This document shows positions 1 to 9,612 of a stretch of DNA of 64,000 nucleotides, in pieces; the first letter of the stretch is position 1; each line of letters opens with the position of its first letter. The translations under genes and the position numbers were made by a program. The stretch is from Azospirillum sp. TSA2s (lineage in GTDB: Bacteria; Pseudomonadota; Alphaproteobacteria; Azospirillales; Azospirillaceae). The stretch lies in NCBI RefSeq assembly GCF_004923315.1, contig NZ_CP039645.1, forward strand, positions 36,001-100,000, given 5' to 3'. The notes beneath the pieces are model-generated. The model worked only from the letters and a program-made list of their open reading frames with translations. It was not told where the DNA came from and did not search any database.

Positions 1-2306
1 GTGGCCGGATCGGCGGTGGGCACCGTGCTGCGGGAGGCGGCGCCGGCGGGGGCGGGCTGGGCCGCAGCCGCGGCTTCCTTTTCCGCCGCCAGCCGGGCCT
101 CGGCGGCCTGCCACTTCTCGCGCTTCTGCCGCTTCTGGATCATGACCGGGCATTTGTGGTCGTGGTGGTAGAGCATCTGGCAGTGCAGACACTGGATGCA
201 TTCGTTGGGGTTGATCGAGCCGTCGGGGTGGATGGCCTGGACCGGGCATTCGTTGCCGCAACGCTGGCAGGGGCTGCCGCATTCCTTGTAGCGGCGCAGC
301 CAGTCGAACATCCGCAGCCGGCCGGGGATCGCCAGCGCCGCGCCCAGCGGGCAGAGATAGCGGCAGAAGAAGCGTTCGATGAACAGGCCGGCCGCCAGCA
401 GCGCCACGGCGAAGGCGACGAACCACCAGTCGCGGACGAAATGCAGGATGATGGCGGTCTTGAACGGCTCGATCTCCGCCGCCTTCTCCGCCGTGCCCAG
501 CGATTGCAGCGACAGGGCGAACAGCATCAGGAAGATGATGTATTTGATCGGCCACAGGCGCTGGTGCAGGCCGAAGGGCACGGTGATCTGGCGGATGCCG
601 ATCTTCTTCGCCGCCTTCGACAGCAGTTCCTGCAGCGAGCCGAACGGGCAGAGCCAGCCGCAGAAGGCGCCCCGGCCCCAGAACAGCAGCGACGCCGCCA
701 CCGAGAACCACAGGATGAACACCAGCGGGTCCATCATGAAATAGTCCCAGCGGAAATCGGTGCGCAGCGCGTTGGCGAAGGTCAGGACATTGACAACCGA
801 CAGCTGGGCCGTGGCGTACCAGCCGAGCCAGACCAGGGTGAAGACCAGATAGGCCGTCCGCACCCGCTCATACAGTGCCGGACGCTTGGTCAGCTGGTCC
901 TGGAAGAAGAAGATGCCGGTCAGCAGAAGGATGGCGACGGACAGGATGGCGACATCGACCTTCCGGTTCTGCCAGATGCGCTGCCACAGCGGCGTTTCGG
1001 CGGCTTCCTCCGCCTCCGCCGCACCGGCGGCCTGGATGGCGGCGCTGTGGCTGGCGGATTGGGCGGACGCCGGTGCGGCGGCCGATGCCGGGGCCGGGGC
1101 CGGAGCGGCCGGCTTTTCGGTCTTCAGGAACTTGTCGGGCGGCTGGTAGCCGAGGTCGAAGGTGACGAACACCTTGTCGAGCGCCGCGATGGCGCGCTGG
1201 ACCAGCAGCTGCAGGCGCCAGGAGTCGGCCGGGTTGAACTCCGCATTCTCCGGCAGGACGAACAGGCCGATCTCCGGGAAATCGGGGGCACCGGCGGCGG
1301 CGACGCTGCCCAGGCGCTTGTGCATCTTGTCGCGGAAGCGGACGGAGCCCTCATGCTGCACCAGTTCGATGCGGTCGAAGATGCCGCCGCGGACATAGCC
1401 CGAGCCTTTGAAGGAATAGCGCCCCTGCCCAGCCACCAGGATCGCCTGCTGGCCCGGCTTCAGCTGCTTGGTCAGGGTCTCGTACTCCGCATCGCCCAGC
1501 AGCGAGCGGCCGATGGTGGGGATGGTCACCAGGGCGGCATAGAGGTCGATGAAGGTCTCGTCGGGGCTGCCGGCCTCGGCGCGGGCGATGGCCTCCGCCT
1601 TGCCGGTCTTCTCGAAGGCGGCATTCACCTCCCCCACCGTCAGGGTCAGCCGGCGCACCGATCCGTCGCCGATCAGGGTCGCCCAGTCCTCGACCCCGGT
1701 CTTCGACAGGTCGATGGTCTTGGTCACGACCGGTTCCGCGTCCGTCCCGCCCTGCCCCAGCGACTGCATCACCTTCTTGCCGGAGCGGATGATGGAATCG
1801 CCGATGACCATCACGGTCACCGTCGCACCCGACACGATGTCGACCGGCGGGCTGGCGGCGCTCTGGCTGGCGAGCTGCAGCACGTTCTTGCCGACATAGC
1901 CGTTGATGAAGCCGTTGATGCGGGCCGGCGGGATGCCGATCAGCACGATGGGCTCGTGATGGTCCATCAGCCGGGCGCCGGTCACCGTGCCGTCCGCCGC
2001 CAGCCCGACCACCACGTCGATCGGCCGGCCCGAATAGCCGGTGGTGTTGACATAGTCCGACGTCAGATAGGCGTGGCCCACCACGGCGTCGCCCTTGTAG
2101 ACGGGGACGGTGGGGGCATTCGGGGTGGGCTTGCCGAAGCGGTCGGCGCCGGGGACGAGATCGGAAGGCTGCAGCTTCGCCAGATAAGGCAGCAGACGGC
2201 CGCTCTCGGCCGCCTCGGCCGCGGCAATGCCGGTCAGCAGCAAAAGGACGGCGACAAGTGCCGATCCCACCCAACGTTGCAAACGCGTGAACCTCACGAC
2301 GGCCAT
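1..2306 (-). CDS. nosR: NosR, membrane flavo-iron-sulfur protein of nitrous oxide respiration (3-prime end cut by window edge)
   Basis: NosR is needed for nosZ expression and for electron delivery to nitrous oxide reductase. The frame opens with ATG at 2306 and stays open to base 3, giving 768 codons without a stop. An N-terminal signal or membrane segment covers residues 14-30. A periplasmic FMN-binding domain follows, with SGATVT at 159-164, the type of site where FMN is bound through Thr. Then come several membrane helices, two CxxxCP motifs (FCGWLCPFG near 548, CRYLCPLGA near 650) and ferredoxin-like Cys clusters near 680 and 715. An Ala/Glu-rich tail runs off the edge. The gene diverges from nap and has an FNR-type box 68 bp upstream of its start. 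The related NirI is the main alternative; the adjacent denitrification genes fit NosR. Confidence 0.9.
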   Translation of the reverse strand, partial: MAVVRFTRLQRWVGSALVAVLLLLTGIAAAEAAESGRLLPYLAKLQPSDLVPGADRFGKPTPNAPTVPVYKGDAVVGHAYLTSDYVNTTGYSGRPIDVVVGLAADGTVTGARLMDHHEPIVLIGIPPARINGFINGYVGKNVLQLASQSAASPPVDIVSGATVTVMVIGDSIIRSGKKVMQSLGQGGTDAEPVVTKTIDLSKTGVEDWATLIGDGSVRRLTLTVGEVNAAFEKTGKAEAIARAEAGSPDETFIDLYAALVTIPTIGRSLLGDAEYETLTKQLKPGQQAILVAGQGRYSFKGSGYVRGGIFDRIELVQHEGSVRFRDKMHKRLGSVAAAGAPDFPEIGLFVLPENAEFNPADSWRLQLLVQRAIAALDKVFVTFDLGYQPPDKFLKTEKPAAPAPAPASAAAPASAQSASHSAAIQAAGAAEAEEAAETPLWQRIWQNRKVDVAILSVAILLLTGIFFFQDQLTKRPALYERVRTAYLVFTLVWLGWYATAQLSVVNVLTFANALRTDFRWDYFMMDPLVFILWFSVAASLLFWGRGAFCGWLCPFGSLQELLSKAAKKIGIRQITVPFGLHQRLWPIKYIIFLMLFALSLQSLGTAEKAAEIEPFKTAIILHFVRDWWFVAFAVALLAAGLFIERFFCRYLCPLGAALAIPGRLRMFDWLRRYKECGSPCQRCGNECPVQAIHPDGSINPNECIQCLHCQMLYHHDHKCPVMIQKRQKREKWQAAEARLAAEKEAAAAAQPAPAGAASRSTVPTADPA

Positions 2307-2373
2307 CCTCCGGCTTTCGCCAATTGGCTTCGGTGTTTCCGGCGGATCAAATACCCAGCCAGAGCGTAAGGAC

Positions 2374-2387
2374 TTGACCAAGGTCAA
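2374..2387. promoter_or_regulatory. FNR/FixK/NNR-type box in the nosR-nap divergent region
   Basis: TTGACCAAGGTCAA is a perfect match to the TTGA-N6-TCAA core bound by Crp/Fnr-family oxygen and NO regulators. It lies 68 bp upstream of the nosR ATG and 239 bp upstream of napE, so it most probably drives nosR under low oxygen or NO. A near-identical box lies at 9613-9626. Confidence 0.75.
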
Positions 2388-2411
2388 GAGTTCGGCGGAT
2401 GGCCGTACGAA

Positions 2412-2425
2412 TTGCGCCAGATCAA
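2412..2425. promoter_or_regulatory. Degenerate second FNR-like box, possibly for nap
   Basis: TTGCGCCAGATCAA keeps the TCAA half and three of four bases of the TTGA half. It lies about 200 bp before napE. I see nothing else convincing in the 320-bp nosR-napE gap (2307-2626): no clear sigma-70 hexamer pair and no hairpin. This site is weak and may be chance. Confidence 0.25.
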
Positions 2426-2626
2426 CAACCTTCGGCTGGGGTTGTGATTTGGCAAGAGAAATACCCTCTCTGGCTGTATGGCTTCCTTTCTCCCCAGAAA
2501 TGAAGGGGGGATGGGGAATTACTCGCCTGATGGCATACTCCCTAGGGGCAGTGGGCTGCTGCGAGACGTTTCCAGCAATTTGCGGTTGGAACGGTCAGCC
2601 CGAGATAAAGCGGAAGGCGGCATCCC

Positions 2627-2854
2627 ATGAGCGCAGCCCGGCAAGGCAGCCCAGCCCGCAATGTCGATGCCTCCACCTCTGCCGACCCGCGCCCGCCGGT
2701 TGACCAGGGCACCCGCCGGCGCGAGATCGCGATGTTCCTGCTGCTGGCGGTGTTCATCTGGCCGGTGCTGTCGATCGCCGTGGTCGGCGGCTATGGCTTC
2801 ATCGTCTGGATGTCGCAGATGATCCTGGGTCCGCCCGGTCCGCCGCCGGTCTGA
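2627..2854 (+). CDS. napE: NapE, small membrane protein of periplasmic nitrate reductase
   Basis: This 75-residue protein has a basic, Pro-rich N-terminal third, then a RRREIAMF start to one hydrophobic helix (about residues 36-60, VFIWPVLSIAVVGGYGF) and a Pro-rich end. That is the usual pattern and size of NapE. It is the first gene of a napEFDABC cluster, with napF starting 15 bp downstream behind a GGAGGG ribosome-binding site. The role of NapE is not settled; it is a tail-anchored partner in alphaproteobacterial nap operons. The product is assigned from the hydrophobic pattern and the context together. Confidence 0.85.
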   Translation: MSAARQGSPARNVDASTSADPRPPVDQGTRRREIAMFLLLAVFIWPVLSIAVVGGYGFIVWMSQMILGPPGPPPV

Positions 2855-2869
2855 CGGAGGGACCGTCCC

Positions 2870-3415
2870 ATGGCCGATGATGGCTTAGATGGTAGATCCA
2901 TAGACCGGGGAAGGCGGGGCCTCCTGCGCGGTCGGCCGGCGGCAGGGCCGGCGCCGATCCATCCCCCCTGGTCCCGTCCCGATTATTTTACCGCACTCTG
3001 CACCCGCTGCGGCGCCTGTGCCGCGGCCTGTCCCGAGGCGATCCTGCGGCCCGGCGACGGCGGCTATCCCGAGGTCGATTTCACGCGCGGGGAATGCAGC
3101 TTCTGCGGCGCCTGCGCCGATGCCTGCGCCGAGCCGATCTTCGACCGGACGGCGCCGCCCTGGGCGTTGCGGGCGAGCGTCGCGCCATCCTGCCTTGCGG
3201 TGCAGAGGGTGGTGTGCCGGAGCTGCCAGGACGCCTGCCCGGAAGGGGCGATCCGTTTCCAGCCGGCGGCCGGCGGGGCCGCCCATGCCCGCATCGACGA
3301 TGCGGCCTGCACCGGCTGTGGCGCCTGCGTCGCCGCCTGCCCGTCCGGCGCCGTCACCCTCACCCACCAGACCGCCCCTCACCAGACTGGGAGCCCAAGC
3401 CATGCCGTTCGATGA
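2870..3415 (+). CDS. napF: NapF, cytoplasmic ferredoxin-type protein for NapA maturation
   Basis: The product has 181 residues with four iron-sulfur Cys clusters. The first is CTRCGACAAACP near residue 44, the second CSFCGACADAC near 76, the third the reduced CRSCQDACP near 117, and the last CTGCGACVAACP near 144. This is the NapF arrangement; NapF is a cytoplasmic protein that interacts with NapA and is thought to help insert or activate its cofactor. The third cluster has one Cys fewer than a full CxxCxxCxxxCP motif, which is common in NapF. Its stop overlaps the napD start by 14 bp, indicating translational coupling. No signal peptide is visible. Confidence 0.9.
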   Translation: MADDGLDGRSIDRGRRGLLRGRPAAGPAPIHPPWSRPDYFTALCTRCGACAAACPEAILRPGDGGYPEVDFTRGECSFCGACADACAEPIFDRTAPPWALRASVAPSCLAVQRVVCRSCQDACPEGAIRFQPAAGGAAHARIDDAACTGCGACVAACPSGAVTLTHQTAPHQTGSPSHAVR

Positions 3416-3713
3416 CATCACGGGATTGGGGACGAGCGCCGAACGGCATCTCGCCTCGCTGCTGCTGCATGTGCGGCCGGACCGGCAGGCGATGGTGCGC
3501 GCCGCCATCGCCACCCTGCCCGGCACCGAACTCCACATCGAACAGGCCGGCAAGATGGTGGTCACCGTCGAGGGACCGCATGAGGGCTGGATCGCCGACC
3601 GCATGACCGCGCTGCACCTGCTGGACGGCGTGTTCTCCGCCGTCATGGTCTTTCACCACATAGACCGGGGGCACATCGACCGCGCGGAGGTGGAGGCCGC
3701 CGAGGGGAGCTAG
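3402..3713 (+). CDS. napD: NapD, chaperone for the NapA Tat signal
   Basis: The product has 103 residues starting MPFDDITG at an ATG inside the last codons of napF. NapD binds the twin-arginine signal of NapA and holds back export until the molybdenum cofactor is in place. The sequence has the small ferredoxin-like fold pattern of the family (SLLLHVRPD, AAIATLPGTELH, GKMVVTVEG, VFSAVMVFHHI). It lies directly before napA. The same frame is open further upstream through napF, but the ATG at 3402 fits the family length and gives the expected overlap. Confidence 0.9.
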   Translation: MPFDDITGLGTSAERHLASLLLHVRPDRQAMVRAAIATLPGTELHIEQAGKMVVTVEGPHEGWIADRMTALHLLDGVFSAVMVFHHIDRGHIDRAEVEAAEGS

Positions 3714-3767
3714 TCCTGCCCTGCCCTGCCCTGCCAGCCGGATCCGAACACCAGAAGAAGAAGGGGG

Positions 3768-6266
3768 ATGCCCATGTTGGACCGTCGCGACTTCATCAAG
3801 GCCCAGGCGGTGGCCGCCGCTGCCGCCGCCGGGGGCATCAGCCTGCCGGCCGCCGCACAAAGCTCGCTGGTGGCGGGCGAGGACACGGCGCTGAAATGGT
3901 CGAAGGCGCCCTGCCGGTTCTGCGGCACCGGATGCGGCGTGATGGTCGCGACCAAGGACAACCGCGTCGTCGCCACCCACGGCGACATGCAGGCGGAGGT
4001 GAACCGCGGCCTGAACTGCGTGAAGGGCTATTTCCTGTCGAAGATCATGTATGGCGAGGACCGGCTGACCCAGCCGCTGCTGCGCATGCGCGACGGGCAA
4101 TATCATAAGGAGGGCGAGTTCCAGCCGGTGTCGTGGGACCGCGCCTTCGACGAGATGGCCCGCCAGTGGAAGCGGGTGCTGAAGGAGAAGGGGCCGGAGG
4201 CGGTCGGCATGTTCGGCTCCGGGCAATGGACGATCTGGGAGGGCTATGCCGCGACGAAGCTGATGCGCGCCGGCTTCCGCACCAACAACCTGGACCCCAA
4301 CGCCCGCCACTGCATGGCGTCGGCCGCCGTCGCCTTCATCCGCACCTTCGGTATGGACGAGCCGATGGGCTGCTACGACGATTTCGAGAATGCCGACGCC
4401 TTCGTGTTGTGGGGCTCCAACATGGCGGAGATGCACCCCATCCTGTGGACCCGCGTCACCGACCGCCGGCTGGCGCACCAGCATGTGAAGGTGGCGGTGC
4501 TGTCGACCTTCGAGCATCGCAGCTTCGAGTTGGCCGACATCCCGATGATCTTCACGCCGGGGACCGATCTGGCGATCCTGAACTTCATCGCCAACCACAT
4601 CATCCAGACCAACCGGGTGAACAGGGAGTTCGTCGAGAAGCATTGCAACTTCCGGCTCGGCCAGAAGGACATCGGCTATGGGCTGCGGCCGGAGAATGTG
4701 CTGGAGGTGCGGGCGGCCAACGCCAAGGACCCGACCGATTCCAAGCCCATCGATTTCGACGCCTTCGCCAAGTTCGTCAGCACCTACACGGCGGATTACA
4801 CGGCGGAGCTGACGGGAGTGCCGAAGGAGCGGCTGACCGCGCTGGCGGAGCTGTATGCCGACCCGAAGACCAAGGTCATGTCGCTGTGGACCATGGGGTT
4901 CAACCAGCATGTCCGCGGCGTCTGGGCCAACCACATGGTCTACAACATCCATCTGCTGACCGGGAAAATCTCCCAGCCGGGGAACGGTCCCTTCTCGCTG
5001 ACCGGCCAGCCGTCGGCCTGCGGCACGGCGCGCGAGGTGGGGACCTTCGCCCACCGGCTGCCTGCCGACATGCAGGTCACCAACCCGACCCACCGCGCCC
5101 ATGCGGAGGAGGCGTGGAAGCTGCCGAAGGACCTGCTGCCGGGCAAGATCGGCTATCACGCCGTGCTGATGGACCGGATGCTGAAGGACGGCAAGCTGAA
5201 CGCCTACTGGATCATGGTGAACAACAACCTGCAGGCGGCACCGAACAGCGCCAACGAGACCTATCCCGGTTACCGCAACCCGGACAATTTCATCGTGGTG
5301 TCGGACGCCTATCCCACCGTCACCGCGTCCGCCGCCGACCTGATCCTGCCGGCGGCGATGTGGGTGGAGAAGGAAGGCGCCTATGGCAACGCCGAACGCC
5401 GCACCCATTTCTGGCACCAGCTGGTCACTGCACCGGGAGAGGCGCGGTCGGATCTGTGGCAGCTGATGGAGTTCTCCAAGCGCTTCACCACCGACGAGGT
5501 GTGGCCGGCGGCGGTGCTGGACGCCAACCCGTCCTATCGCGGCAAGACGCTGTTCGACGTGCTGTACCGCAACGGCACCGTCGACCGCTTCCCGCTGTCG
5601 GATGTCGATCCGGACTATGCCAACGACGAAGCCAAGCATTTCGGCTTCTACGTCCAGAAGGGGCTGTTCGAGGAGTATGCCGATTTCGGGCGCGGGCACG
5701 GCCATGATCTGGCGCCCTTCGACACCTATCATCAGGTGCGCGGCCTGCGCTGGCCGGTGGTGGACGGCAAGGAGACGCGCTGGCGCTACCGCGAGGGCTA
5801 TGACCCCTTCGTGAAGGCGGGCGAGGACGTGCGGTTCTACGGCAACCCGGACGGCAAGGCCAACGTCTTCGCCTTCCCCTACGAGCCGCCGGCGGAGGCG
5901 CCAGACTATGACTTCGACCTGTGGCTGGTGACGGGGCGCGTGCTGGAGCATTGGCACAGCGGGTCGATGACCATGCGGGTGCCGGAGCTGTACAAGGCGA
6001 TGCCGATGGCGCTGGTCTTCATGCATCCCGACGATGCCAAGGCGCGGGGCTTGCGCCGCGGATCGGAGGTGAAGGTGGTCTCCCGCCGCGGCGAGATGCT
6101 GACGCGGGTGGAGACGCGCGGGCGCAACAAGCCGCCGCGCGGCGTGGTGTTCGTGCCGTGGTTCGACTCCGCCCGGCTCATCAACAAATGCACGCTGGAC
6201 GCCACCGACCCGATCAGCAAGCAGACCGACTTCAAGAAGTGCGCCGTCAAGATCGTCGCTGCCTGA
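3768..6266 (+). CDS. napA: NapA, catalytic molybdoprotein of periplasmic nitrate reductase
   Basis: NapA reduces nitrate to nitrite in the periplasm using a bis-MGD molybdenum centre and one [4Fe-4S] cluster. The 832-residue product opens with a Tat signal (DRRDFIK at 5-11, Ala-rich core, cleavage near AAAQ 31). The cluster ligands are C49, C52, C56 and C84 (CxxCxxxC-x27-C). RHCMASAAV places the molybdenum-ligating Cys at C182. The C-terminal part carries the MGD-binding fold ([24 protein letters not shown]). Length and motifs match full-length NapA. An in-frame ATG two codons later (3774) could also serve as start. Electrons come from NapB and NapC, encoded just downstream. Confidence 0.97.
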   Translation: MPMLDRRDFIKAQAVAAAAAAGGISLPAAAQSSLVAGEDTALKWSKAPCRFCGTGCGVMVATKDNRVVATHGDMQAEVNRGLNCVKGYFLSKIMYGEDRLTQPLLRMRDGQYHKEGEFQPVSWDRAFDEMARQWKRVLKEKGPEAVGMFGSGQWTIWEGYAATKLMRAGFRTNNLDPNARHCMASAAVAFIRTFGMDEPMGCYDDFENADAFVLWGSNMAEMHPILWTRVTDRRLAHQHVKVAVLSTFEHRSFELADIPMIFTPGTDLAILNFIANHIIQTNRVNREFVEKHCNFRLGQKDIGYGLRPENVLEVRAANAKDPTDSKPIDFDAFAKFVSTYTADYTAELTGVPKERLTALAELYADPKTKVMSLWTMGFNQHVRGVWANHMVYNIHLLTGKISQPGNGPFSLTGQPSACGTAREVGTFAHRLPADMQVTNPTHRAHAEEAWKLPKDLLPGKIGYHAVLMDRMLKDGKLNAYWIMVNNNLQAAPNSANETYPGYRNPDNFIVVSDAYPTVTASAADLILPAAMWVEKEGAYGNAERRTHFWHQLVTAPGEARSDLWQLMEFSKRFTTDEVWPAAVLDANPSYRGKTLFDVLYRNGTVDRFPLSDVDPDYANDEAKHFGFYVQKGLFEEYADFGRGHGHDLAPFDTYHQVRGLRWPVVDGKETRWRYREGYDPFVKAGEDVRFYGNPDGKANVFAFPYEPPAEAPDYDFDLWLVTGRVLEHWHSGSMTMRVPELYKAMPMALVFMHPDDAKARGLRRGSEVKVVSRRGEMLTRVETRGRNKPPRGVVFVPWFDSARLINKCTLDATDPISKQTDFKKCAVKIVAA

Positions 6267-6281
6267 GGGAGGAGTTGAGCC

Positions 6282-6767
6282 ATGCGACCCCATCACCTTG
6301 CCGCGCTGGCGGCCCTGCCCTTCCTCGTGCCGGCGGTTCTGTCGGCGCAAAGTACGCCCGCGCTGCGCCTGGACTCGCCGTTCCGGCCGCCGGTGAATTT
6401 CGTCGAGCAGAACCCTGCCCCGCCGATCCCGCCGGACGTCACCGACGACCGCCGCGTCGCCCGCAATTACCCGGAGCAGCCGCCGGTGATCCCGCACAAT
6501 GTCCGTGATTACCAGATCACGCTGAACAACAACCAGTGCCTGACCTGCCACAGCCGCCGCTTCACCGAGGCGGTGCAGGCGCCGATGGTCAGCATCACCC
6601 ATTACGTCGACCGTGAGGGCCAGACGCTGGGCGCCGTGTCGCCGCGGCGGTATTTCTGCATGCAGTGCCATGTGCCGCAGACCACGGCGCAGCCCATCGT
6701 TCCCAACACCTTCAAGGATCTCGACAGTCTGGTCAGCCGGCCGTCGGACCGGGGGGATCACCGATGA
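6282..6767 (+). CDS. napB: NapB, dihaem cytochrome c subunit of periplasmic nitrate reductase
   Basis: The product has 161 residues with an N-terminal signal peptide (hydrophobic 6-21, cleavage near LSAQ) and two haem c motifs, CLTCH (about residue 87) and CMQCH (about 127). NapB passes electrons from the quinol dehydrogenase NapC to NapA in the periplasm. The [22 protein letters not shown] linker before the first haem is typical of NapB. The stop TGA overlaps the napC ATG (ATGA). It begins 16 bp after napA behind a GGAGG ribosome-binding site. Confidence 0.95.
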   Translation: MRPHHLAALAALPFLVPAVLSAQSTPALRLDSPFRPPVNFVEQNPAPPIPPDVTDDRRVARNYPEQPPVIPHNVRDYQITLNNNQCLTCHSRRFTEAVQAPMVSITHYVDREGQTLGAVSPRRYFCMQCHVPQTTAQPIVPNTFKDLDSLVSRPSDRGDHR

Positions 6768-7435
6768 AGCCGCGGGTCCCGGTGTCGCTGAAAACGGCGT
6801 GGCAGACTTTCTCCCGTCCCAGCCGGACCTTCAGCCTGGGCTTCCTGACGCTGGGCGGCTTCATCGCCGGCGTGATGTTCTGGGGCGGCTTCAACACCGC
6901 GCTGGAGGCCACCAACAAGGAAGCCTTCTGCATCGGCTGTCACGAGATGCGGGCGAACCCTTATGAGGAGATGAAGCAGACCATCCACTTCACCAACAGG
7001 TCGGGCGTGCGGGCGACCTGCCCCGACTGCCATGTGCCGCATCAGTGGACCGATAAGATCGCCCGCAAGATGCAGGCGTCCAAGGAGGTCTGGGGCAAGA
7101 TCTTCGGCACCATCGACACGCGCGCCAAGTTTCTGGCGAAGCGCCGCGAACTGGCCGAGCATGAGTGGGCGCGGCTGAAGGCGAACAACTCGCTGGAATG
7201 CCGCAACTGCCACAGCGCCGATTCGATGGACATCACCAAGCAGGGGGCGCGGGCGGCGCGCATCCATGAACAGTACCTGTTCACCGGGGAGCGCACCTGC
7301 ATCGACTGCCACAAGGGCATCGCCCACCGCCTGCCCGACATGCAGGGCGTGCCGCCGGGTTGGAGCGAGGTGTCCGACAACCCACAGAAGCCGATCGGGC
7401 ATTGGCTGGCGAATGCGGGCGGGGAGGGGAGGTAG
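6764..7435 (+). CDS. napC: NapC, membrane-anchored tetrahaem quinol dehydrogenase
   Basis: The product has 223 residues. One N-terminal membrane anchor (about 24-45, [19 protein letters not shown]) is followed by four CxxCH haem motifs: CIGCH, CPDCH, CRNCH and CIDCH. This matches the NapC/NirT family, which oxidises quinol and hands electrons to NapB. The start is the ATG overlapping the napB stop; a longer open frame upstream has no support. It is the last gene of the nap operon and is followed by a strong hairpin. Confidence 0.95.
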   Translation: MKPRVPVSLKTAWQTFSRPSRTFSLGFLTLGGFIAGVMFWGGFNTALEATNKEAFCIGCHEMRANPYEEMKQTIHFTNRSGVRATCPDCHVPHQWTDKIARKMQASKEVWGKIFGTIDTRAKFLAKRRELAEHEWARLKANNSLECRNCHSADSMDITKQGARAARIHEQYLFTGERTCIDCHKGIAHRLPDMQGVPPGWSEVSDNPQKPIGHWLANAGGEGR

Positions 7436-7460
7436 CTATCTCTCCCGCCCCGTGACGTCA

Positions 7461-7508
7461 CTGGTCGGAATCCGACCACCCTTCGCGCGGTGGTCGGATT
7501 CCGACCAG
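7461..7508. terminator. Perfect 20-bp inverted repeat between convergent napC and parB
   Basis: The arm CTGGTCGGAATCCGACCACC (7461-7480) is exactly complementary to 7489-7508, with an 8-nt loop. It lies between two convergent genes, so a bidirectional terminator is plausible, but no clear T-run follows. Each arm itself contains the near-palindrome GGTCGGAATCCGACC, and that 15-mer recurs at 61706-61720. A ParB-binding centromere-like or REP-like role is therefore also possible. Confidence 0.6.
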
Positions 7509-7510
7509 TC

Positions 7511-8386
7511 TTACTTTCCGGCTCCGGCCAGGATGGCGTCGATGGCGGTGCGCATGTCGGCCAGCGCCTGCCGGTCGGTGTCGGACAGAGGCTGCGGCTT
7601 GGCCTGAAGCTCCTGCAGCACGTCGCGGGCCTGGAAGACCGGCTTGGAGACGCGCTTGGGCAGGGCGCTGGACGCGATGCCGGAGGGGGCGCTGACCGGT
7701 TCGCGCCTGGGCTGGGCGGCGGCCGGGGAGGGCGGGGAACCGGCCTCGGCGCGCTTCAGCTTCTCCCAGGCGCGGAGCTGCTCGTCCTGGTCGTCGATGG
7801 CGGCCAGCGCCTCCAGCTTCGCCTTGGTCGGGCGGAGCAGGGGATAGTCCTCGCGGATCGCCGGGGCCAGACGCTGGAAGGACAGCATCATGGTGACGTA
7901 GGTTTTCTTGCGGCCCAGCGCCTCGGCAAGCTGGCGGTGGGAATAGCCGTGCCGTTCGGCCAGCCGGGCCAGCGCGTCGGATTCCTCCAGCGGGTTCAGG
8001 TCGCTGCGCTGGAGGTTTTCGACGATGGCGATCTCCTCGTCGTCGTCGCCGGTGAACAGGATGCCGAAGATGGTCTCCCGTCCCAAGAGCCGTATCGCCC
8101 GCAGCCGCCGCTCGCCATAGACCAGCTGCCAGCTGTCGTCGGCGGTCTGGCGAACGCCGATCGGTTGTTGCAACCCGTGACGCTCGATGGAGGCGGACAG
8201 CCCGCGCAGCTCGTCCTCGTCGAACTCGCGGCGCGGCTGGTTCGGGTTGGGGGCGATGCGGTCGACCGGCACCTCGACCAGATGCGGCGCGTGGCGGCTG
8301 AGGCCGAACAGCGCGTCCTTCATCCTTGCGGCTGCGGTGGCGCTCTGCGCCGGCTTGGTTGCCTTGCCGAGAAGACTACGCGACAC
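7511..8386 (-). CDS. parB: ParB/RepB-type partition protein
   Basis: The product has 291 residues from a GTG start. The GTG has an ideal AAGGAGG (8393-8399) six bases upstream and overlaps the parA stop by 11 bp, so I prefer it to the longer open frame. The ParB/Spo0J nuclease-fold domain (VEVPVDRIAPNPNQPRR, GERRLRA, ENLQRSDLNPLEE) is followed by a helix-turn-helix (YSHRQLAEALGRKKTYVTMML). The C-terminal part is variable and Pro/Ala-rich. ParB binds centromere (parS) sites and works with ParA to segregate the replicon. The presence of the pair implies that a replicon maintenance locus lies in or near this window. Confidence 0.9.
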   Translation of the reverse strand: MSRSLLGKATKPAQSATAAARMKDALFGLSRHAPHLVEVPVDRIAPNPNQPRREFDEDELRGLSASIERHGLQQPIGVRQTADDSWQLVYGERRLRAIRLLGRETIFGILFTGDDDEEIAIVENLQRSDLNPLEESDALARLAERHGYSHRQLAEALGRKKTYVTMMLSFQRLAPAIREDYPLLRPTKAKLEALAAIDDQDEQLRAWEKLKRAEAGSPPSPAAAQPRREPVSAPSGIASSALPKRVSKPVFQARDVLQELQAKPQPLSDTDRQALADMRTAIDAILAGAGK

Positions 8387-9389
8387 GGTCGACCTCCTTG
8401 ATGCGGGCGGTGCGTTCCTCGACCAGGGCGGAGGCGACGTCGCGATAGACGGCGGCGCCGGCCACGTCCGGCATCGCTTCCACCGCCGCGCGGCCGACCG
8501 AGGTCGCCTGGGCATAGACCGACGCCTTCGGCACCGGATCGAACACCCGCAGATGCGGGCCGTACTGTTCCAGGATCTGCTCCAGAACCTCGCGGTCGTT
8601 GCGTTCCCGCTGCTTGAAGATGGTCGGCACGATGCCGAGCACGCCGAGCGCGGTGTTCATCCGCCGGCGGATCTTCGCGACGTTTTCCAGCAGGAAGGCC
8701 ATGCCGAGCAGGCTGAACTTCTCGGTCTGGCAGGGGATGATCGCGGTGTGGGCGGCGACCATGGCGTTCTTGGTCAGCTCGCCGATGTTGGGCGGCGTGT
8801 CGATGACGATGAAGTCGAAGCTGCGCTTCGCCGCGGCGATCTTCTCCTTCATGATGAAGTCGCCACCGGCTTCCTTGCCCAGCTCCACCTCCGTCTCGGC
8901 AAGCCGGATGGAGGAGGGGGCGACGCGCAGGCCGCTTTCCGGCACGGTGACCAGGATGTCGTCCAGTTCCAGGTCGCCATGCATGACGTAGTAGAGGGTC
9001 TTGCCCTCCGTCTCCATCGTATAGGAATCGATGCCGAGGTGCTGGGTGGCGTTGGCCTGCGGATCGCAGTCGATCAGCATGGTCGAATAGCCCTTCAGCG
9101 CCAGGGCCGAGGCGATGTTCACCGCCGACACCGTCTTGGCGCAGCCGCCCTTCTGGTTCGCCACGACGACGACCAGGGCAGGGCCGCCCAGCCTTTCCGG
9201 CTCCGGCCCGGCGATCTCGCGCGTCATCAGCGCATCGACGGCCGCCGGGATGCGCTCCGCGTCGTTTTCCCAGCGGCTGATCTTCTGCTTGTCATAGCGG
9301 CGCTGCAGCCGCCCGTTCAGCCAGACGGCGAATTCGGACTGCGACAGTCCTTTCGCTTCCCGTTGGGTCCGCAACTCCTCGCCCTTCAC
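8376..9389 (-). CDS. parA: ParA-type partition ATPase with N-terminal HTH
   Basis: The product has 337 residues. It begins with an HTH-like segment (residues 4-43, EELRTQREAKGLSQSEFAVW), as in plasmid type Ia ParA proteins that repress their own promoter. The ATPase core has the deviant Walker A NQKGGCAKT at 78-86, the Walker A-prime region LIDCDPQANAT and the Walker B-like FIVIDTPPN. It drives movement of ParB-parS complexes. The first gene of a parA-parB operon, it has 321 bp of gene-free DNA upstream for promoter and autoregulation. No replication initiator is visible next to it. Confidence 0.92.
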   Translation of the reverse strand: MKGEELRTQREAKGLSQSEFAVWLNGRLQRRYDKQKISRWENDAERIPAAVDALMTREIAGPEPERLGGPALVVVVANQKGGCAKTVSAVNIASALALKGYSTMLIDCDPQANATQHLGIDSYTMETEGKTLYYVMHGDLELDDILVTVPESGLRVAPSSIRLAETEVELGKEAGGDFIMKEKIAAAKRSFDFIVIDTPPNIGELTKNAMVAAHTAIIPCQTEKFSLLGMAFLLENVAKIRRRMNTALGVLGIVPTIFKQRERNDREVLEQILEQYGPHLRVFDPVPKASVYAQATSVGRAAVEAMPDVAGAAVYRDVASALVEERTARIKEVDRVA

Positions 9390-9612
9390 CGTCCCCTCCC
9401 CAGCATGAACAGGGCGGGAGGGTAGGGGTAGATGCTACAATGGTCAAGGAGGCCGTTGGGAGAGCGTGGCGGCAGACCTTCCAGAAGACGTGGTTCCGCC
9501 GGCACGGAGCGCCTCCACGGGGCTTATCCCGTCGAACTCGCCGTCCGCGATCTGCCGCCATGCCCTGAGCATCCAGGGTTTTCCACCGGCAGGGTCGCCC
9601 ACGCAGAATTGT

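Noticed and set aside
156..2369. 737-codon plus-strand frame opposite nosR
   Set aside because: It is an antisense shadow; its Arg/Gln/Asp-rich low-complexity product has no family pattern, while the minus strand clearly encodes NosR.
3360..6761. 1133-codon minus-strand frame opposite napA/napB
   Set aside because: The His/Arg-rich product without domains comes from GC-rich antisense codons; the plus strand encodes complete Nap proteins.
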